From: Mycetocola lacteus
Lineage (GTDB): Bacteria; Actinomycetota; Actinomycetes; Actinomycetales; Microbacteriaceae
Direction: 5' to 3'
DNA: 64,000 nt
NCBI RefSeq assembly: GCF_003667575.1
Contig: NZ_RCUY01000011.1
Span: forward strand, 1 to 64,000
The translations under genes were made by a program, and so were the position numbers. The notes under the pieces are model-generated. The model ran no database searches and had not been told where the DNA came from. It saw only the letters and a program-made list of their open reading frames with translations. Below, piece by piece: positions 61,964 to 64,000 of the stretch (positions are counted from its first letter, which is position 1; every line of letters starts with the position of its first letter).

Positions 61964-62335
61964 TGGTGGAGATGCGGGGAATTGAACCCCGGTCCACTGC
62001 TGCAATTCTGCGTCTTCTACGGGTGTATCCTTCGAAAACGTTTTCTCGGCCCCAACCTTTACCGAAGGCGGTTAGGTTGACAGGCCCAGCCAGAGTATTA
62101 GTCCCGCGTACCGCTCAGGCGTCGGCACACAGCAAGTTTCCTAAATGACGCCAGGAACCGGGGCGGAAACAAACCCGGTCTGACGGACTATTCGGGCTCG
62201 CTTAGGCAGCGAGGGCGAAGTCAGTGCGCTTAGAGTTGGCACTTATTGGTTTTTCAGAGATCGTTAACGAGATAACCCTGAATCCTCGACCCGCTTCTCG
62301 CAGTTTCACAGGCAATGTCGAAACCGATCATCCCC
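61964..62335 (-). ncRNA. ssrA: Transfer-messenger RNA
   Basis: A 372-nt tmRNA. The 5' end GGGGATGATCGGTTTCGACA is the family signature, and it pairs with the 3' end CATCTCC-ACCA (one G-U). The T arm GGGTTCAATTCCCC is at the 3' part. The resume frame encodes ANSKRTDFALAA then TAA (62240-62202). It rescues stalled ribosomes and adds a degradation tag. smpB, its protein partner, is 1.1 kb away. Confidence 0.95.
62202..62240 (-). other. tmRNA tag reading frame (ANSKRTDFALAA)
   Basis: Begins at a GCC Ala resume codon and ends in ALAA-stop as in other tags. The 12-residue length is normal for actinobacteria. Confidence 0.85.
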
Positions 62336-62531
62336 ATGCACATTCACGAAGAATGGGTCATGTCACACGCTATTGAATTATCAGGAGCCGAAGCCCACAA
62401 ACCCCCGAAGGGATGTCCCCAGTATATCCGGGATTGCCCGGGTGGGGAACCACGTTCGCGCGCGGCGATCAGTTTCGCACGCAAACATGCGGGAAACACG
62501 TGGTGGTCCAGGCGACGGGCCCGAAGTCAGG

Positions 62532-63269
62532 CTAGTCCTGCTCGACCAGCAGCGCGCGCAGGCGGTCGCGAATCTCCGGGCCCACGCCGGCCGAGTCGAG
62601 GTATCCCTCGAGTCCACCGGGGAGCGCATAGAGGTCTACCAGAACCGACGCGAGGACATCTCGCGGGCTCTCGGTCATGATCCCCAGCAGCTGCGGTGTC
62701 ACCTCGATGCCCTGGCTCCGCGCCATCTCGGTCATGTGCTCGGCCCAGGCCCCGGCCAGGTTCGCCTGAGTGGCCGCATAGTCGTCCAGGACGTCCTCGC
62801 GGTCAACCCCCACGGTCAGCAGAACCAGTGCACTGAGCACACCGGTGCGGTCCTTACCCGCGGTGCAGTGGATGATCGCCGGGGTGGTTGCCGGCTCGGC
62901 GAGTTCGGTCAGCACCGCGCGCACGACGTCGGTGTGGCGGAACAGGATCGCCCGATAGAGGTCTCCGAGCCCGAGTCCGGGGGTCGCGGCGGCATCCACC
63001 GATCCCTCAAACACCGCGTGGTGCAGGTCGCGGAGGCCCAGACCCTCCACATCGTCGGGCATCGCCGCACGCTCGGGCTCATCGCGCAGGTCGATGATCG
63101 AGTGGATCCCGCGTTCGGTCAGCGCCGCGCGTCCGGCCTCCCCCAGATTGTGCAGGGCATCGGAGCGATAGATGACGCCGGTGCGGGTGTGACCGCCGGG
63201 GACCGGGTAGCCCCCGAGATCACGAAAGTTGACGGTACCGGGCACGGGCAATGCTGAGGATGCGGTCAT
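62532..63269 (-). CDS. Tyrosine-protein phosphatase family protein
   Basis: A 245-aa phosphatase with the P-loop HCTAGKDRTG (catalytic Cys135, Arg141) and NFRDLGGYPVPGGHTRTGVIYRSDAL near the N-terminus, marking the bacterial tyrosine phosphatase/phosphoinositide-like group (MptpB-like). MptpB acts on phosphotyrosine and phosphoinositides; the role here is unknown. Start at 63269 has CAGGAT as a possible -10 box 6 nt before (leaderless). The region 62336-62531 between it and the tmRNA holds the ssrA promoter and no gene that I can support. Confidence 0.85.
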   Translation of the reverse strand: MTASSALPVPGTVNFRDLGGYPVPGGHTRTGVIYRSDALHNLGEAGRAALTERGIHSIIDLRDEPERAAMPDDVEGLGLRDLHHAVFEGSVDAAATPGLGLGDLYRAILFRHTDVVRAVLTELAEPATTPAIIHCTAGKDRTGVLSALVLLTVGVDREDVLDDYAATQANLAGAWAEHMTEMARSQGIEVTPQLLGIMTESPRDVLASVLVDLYALPGGLEGYLDSAGVGPEIRDRLRALLVEQD

Positions 63270-63338
63270 ACCAATATCCTGGCGTGTGCCCCGGGCCGGT
63301 GCAAGGATTTTGCGCACAATGCACGCCCCAAAATAACG

Positions 63339-63374
63339 CACGCGGCGATCCTCGTTCCCGAGGATCGCCGCGTG
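63339..63374 (-). terminator. Terminator of smpB
   Basis: CACGCGGCGATCCTCG and its complement form a 16-bp stem with a TTCC loop; on the minus strand TGCGTTATTTTG follows. Confidence 0.9.
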
Positions 63375-63413
63375 AATGATGGGGCTACTCGCCCAGGCAG
63401 GCGGGTGGAAGGA

Positions 63414-63890
63414 CTACTCCCCCAGGCGGTTTCGCGTCGCCATCGCGCGGGCAGCCTCACGGGTGTCCTGACGCTCACGCAGTGCGTGACGCTTGTCGTA
63501 TTCCTTCTTACCCTTGGCAATGGCGATCTCCACCTTGGCGTTGCCGTTATTGAAGTAGATCTTCAACGGGATGATCGTGTAACCGCCCGGGGCAACCTTA
63601 TGCGCAATCTTGTTGATCTCCTGACGGTGAAGAAGCAGCTTGCGCTTCCGCCGGGCGCTGTGGTTGTTCCAGCTGCCCTGGAAGTACTCGGGAATGTGCA
63701 CGGCATCCAGCCAGATCTCGTTCCCCTCCACGAAGGCGTAGCCGTCCACCAGGGACGCGCGGCCCATCCGCAGCGACTTCACCTCGGTGCCGCTGAGGAC
63801 CATTCCCGCCTCGAAGGTGTCCTCGATCAGGTAATCGTGGCGCGCCTTGCGGTTGGTCGCGACAACTTTTTCACCACGTTCCTTGGGCAC
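63414..63890 (-). CDS. smpB: SsrA-binding protein
   Basis: A 158-aa RNA-binding protein that delivers tmRNA to stalled ribosomes. [56 protein letters not shown] is the conserved OB core and [25 protein letters not shown] is the basic C-terminal tail that enters the mRNA channel. Start is GTG with GGAGAAC just upstream. Length is normal. In actinobacteria it usually follows ftsE-ftsX. Confidence 0.97.
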   Translation of the reverse strand: MPKERGEKVVATNRKARHDYLIEDTFEAGMVLSGTEVKSLRMGRASLVDGYAFVEGNEIWLDAVHIPEYFQGSWNNHSARRKRKLLLHRQEINKIAHKVAPGGYTIIPLKIYFNNGNAKVEIAIAKGKKEYDKRHALRERQDTREAARAMATRNRLGE

Positions 63891-63934
63891 GGTGTTCTCC
63901 TTCTTTGGGCACAGCTGGGCCCGGTAAATGACTC

Positions 63935-63961
63935 GGGCTGCCCGGGAAACCCGGGCAGCCC
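63935..63961 (-). terminator. Hairpin upstream of smpB
   Basis: GGGCTGCCCGGG-AAA-CCCGGGCAGCCC, a perfect 12-bp stem between the end of the upstream gene and smpB. No T run, so it may be a partial terminator or RNA-end processing site. Confidence 0.55.
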
Positions 63962-63988
63962 ATCAGTATATCCGGTTGAGGCCGGAAA

Positions 63989-64000
63989 TTACGCCTTCAG
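63989..64000 (-). CDS. Last codons of an upstream gene (possibly ftsX)
   Basis: Only CTG AAG GCG TAA (L-K-A-stop) is visible on the minus strand. Gene order in related actinobacteria puts ftsX here, but three codons cannot prove identity. Confidence 0.25.
   Translation of the reverse strand: MKA

Overview
The window is high-GC, gene-dense DNA from an actinobacterium, probably Micrococcales and most likely Microbacteriaceae; the genus cannot be fixed from sequence alone. Supporting signs are the strong GC bias at third codon positions, a class I ilvC, a gltX next to tRNA-Gln, an LMW-PTP/BY-kinase pair, an AfsR-like regulator, LPxTG-like sorting, ATGA/TAATG gene overlaps, and many genes whose -10 box ends 6-7 nt before the start codon (leaderless mRNAs).

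Layout. 0-4.4 kb: end of an envelope/exopolysaccharide locus (surface-protein fragment, DUF3060-like lipoprotein, Wzz/BY-kinase, LMW-PTP, pyruvyl transferase). 4.5-6.6 kb: three GntR paralogues. 6.7-12.4 kb: a two-component system divergent from a lipoprotein/PG-binding adaptor/MacB-type ABC exporter operon. 12.5-14 kb: sugar-porter MFS. An AT-rich motif, ATATTAGAT, recurs before several of these genes. 14-20 kb: tRNA-Gln, TrxR-like flavoprotein, gltX, FAH hydrolase, ilvE, leuB. 20-27.9 kb: GT-C glycosyltransferase, DadA-like oxidase, QacA-like exporter with divergent TetR, PH-like membrane proteins and small hypotheticals. 28-40 kb: yegP-like gene, serA, small membrane proteins, then otsA-otsB-ilvD-ilvB-ilvN-ilvC on the minus strand. 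With ilvE, leuB and serA this gives most of valine/isoleucine/leucine and serine biosynthesis. 40-47 kb: sugar isomerase-like gene, Xre-cupin regulator, and a small catabolic regulon (MHS transporter, FAH hydrolase, IclR, 2-hydroxyacid dehydrogenase, HIBADH-like reductase) sharing TGAAC-nnn-GTTC palindromes.

47.3-61 kb is bounded by three identical tRNA-Lys(CTT) genes and holds the most unusual content: an ABM protein, a 1065-aa AfsR/SARP-type regulator, and a tight four-gene operon (FAD monooxygenase, alpha/beta hydrolase, MFS exporter, AvrD-family protein) divergent from a TetR regulator with a perfect operator palindrome between them. AvrD makes syringolides in Pseudomonas, so this looks like an undescribed small-molecule, perhaps autoregulator, locus. 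A DrrAB-type ABC transporter and an LSKTG-anchored beta-propeller protein follow.

61-64 kb: hisN-like phosphatase, tmRNA (tag ANSKRTDFALAA), a tyrosine-phosphatase-family protein, smpB, and the last codons of an upstream gene. No transposase, integrase or CRISPR array was seen.
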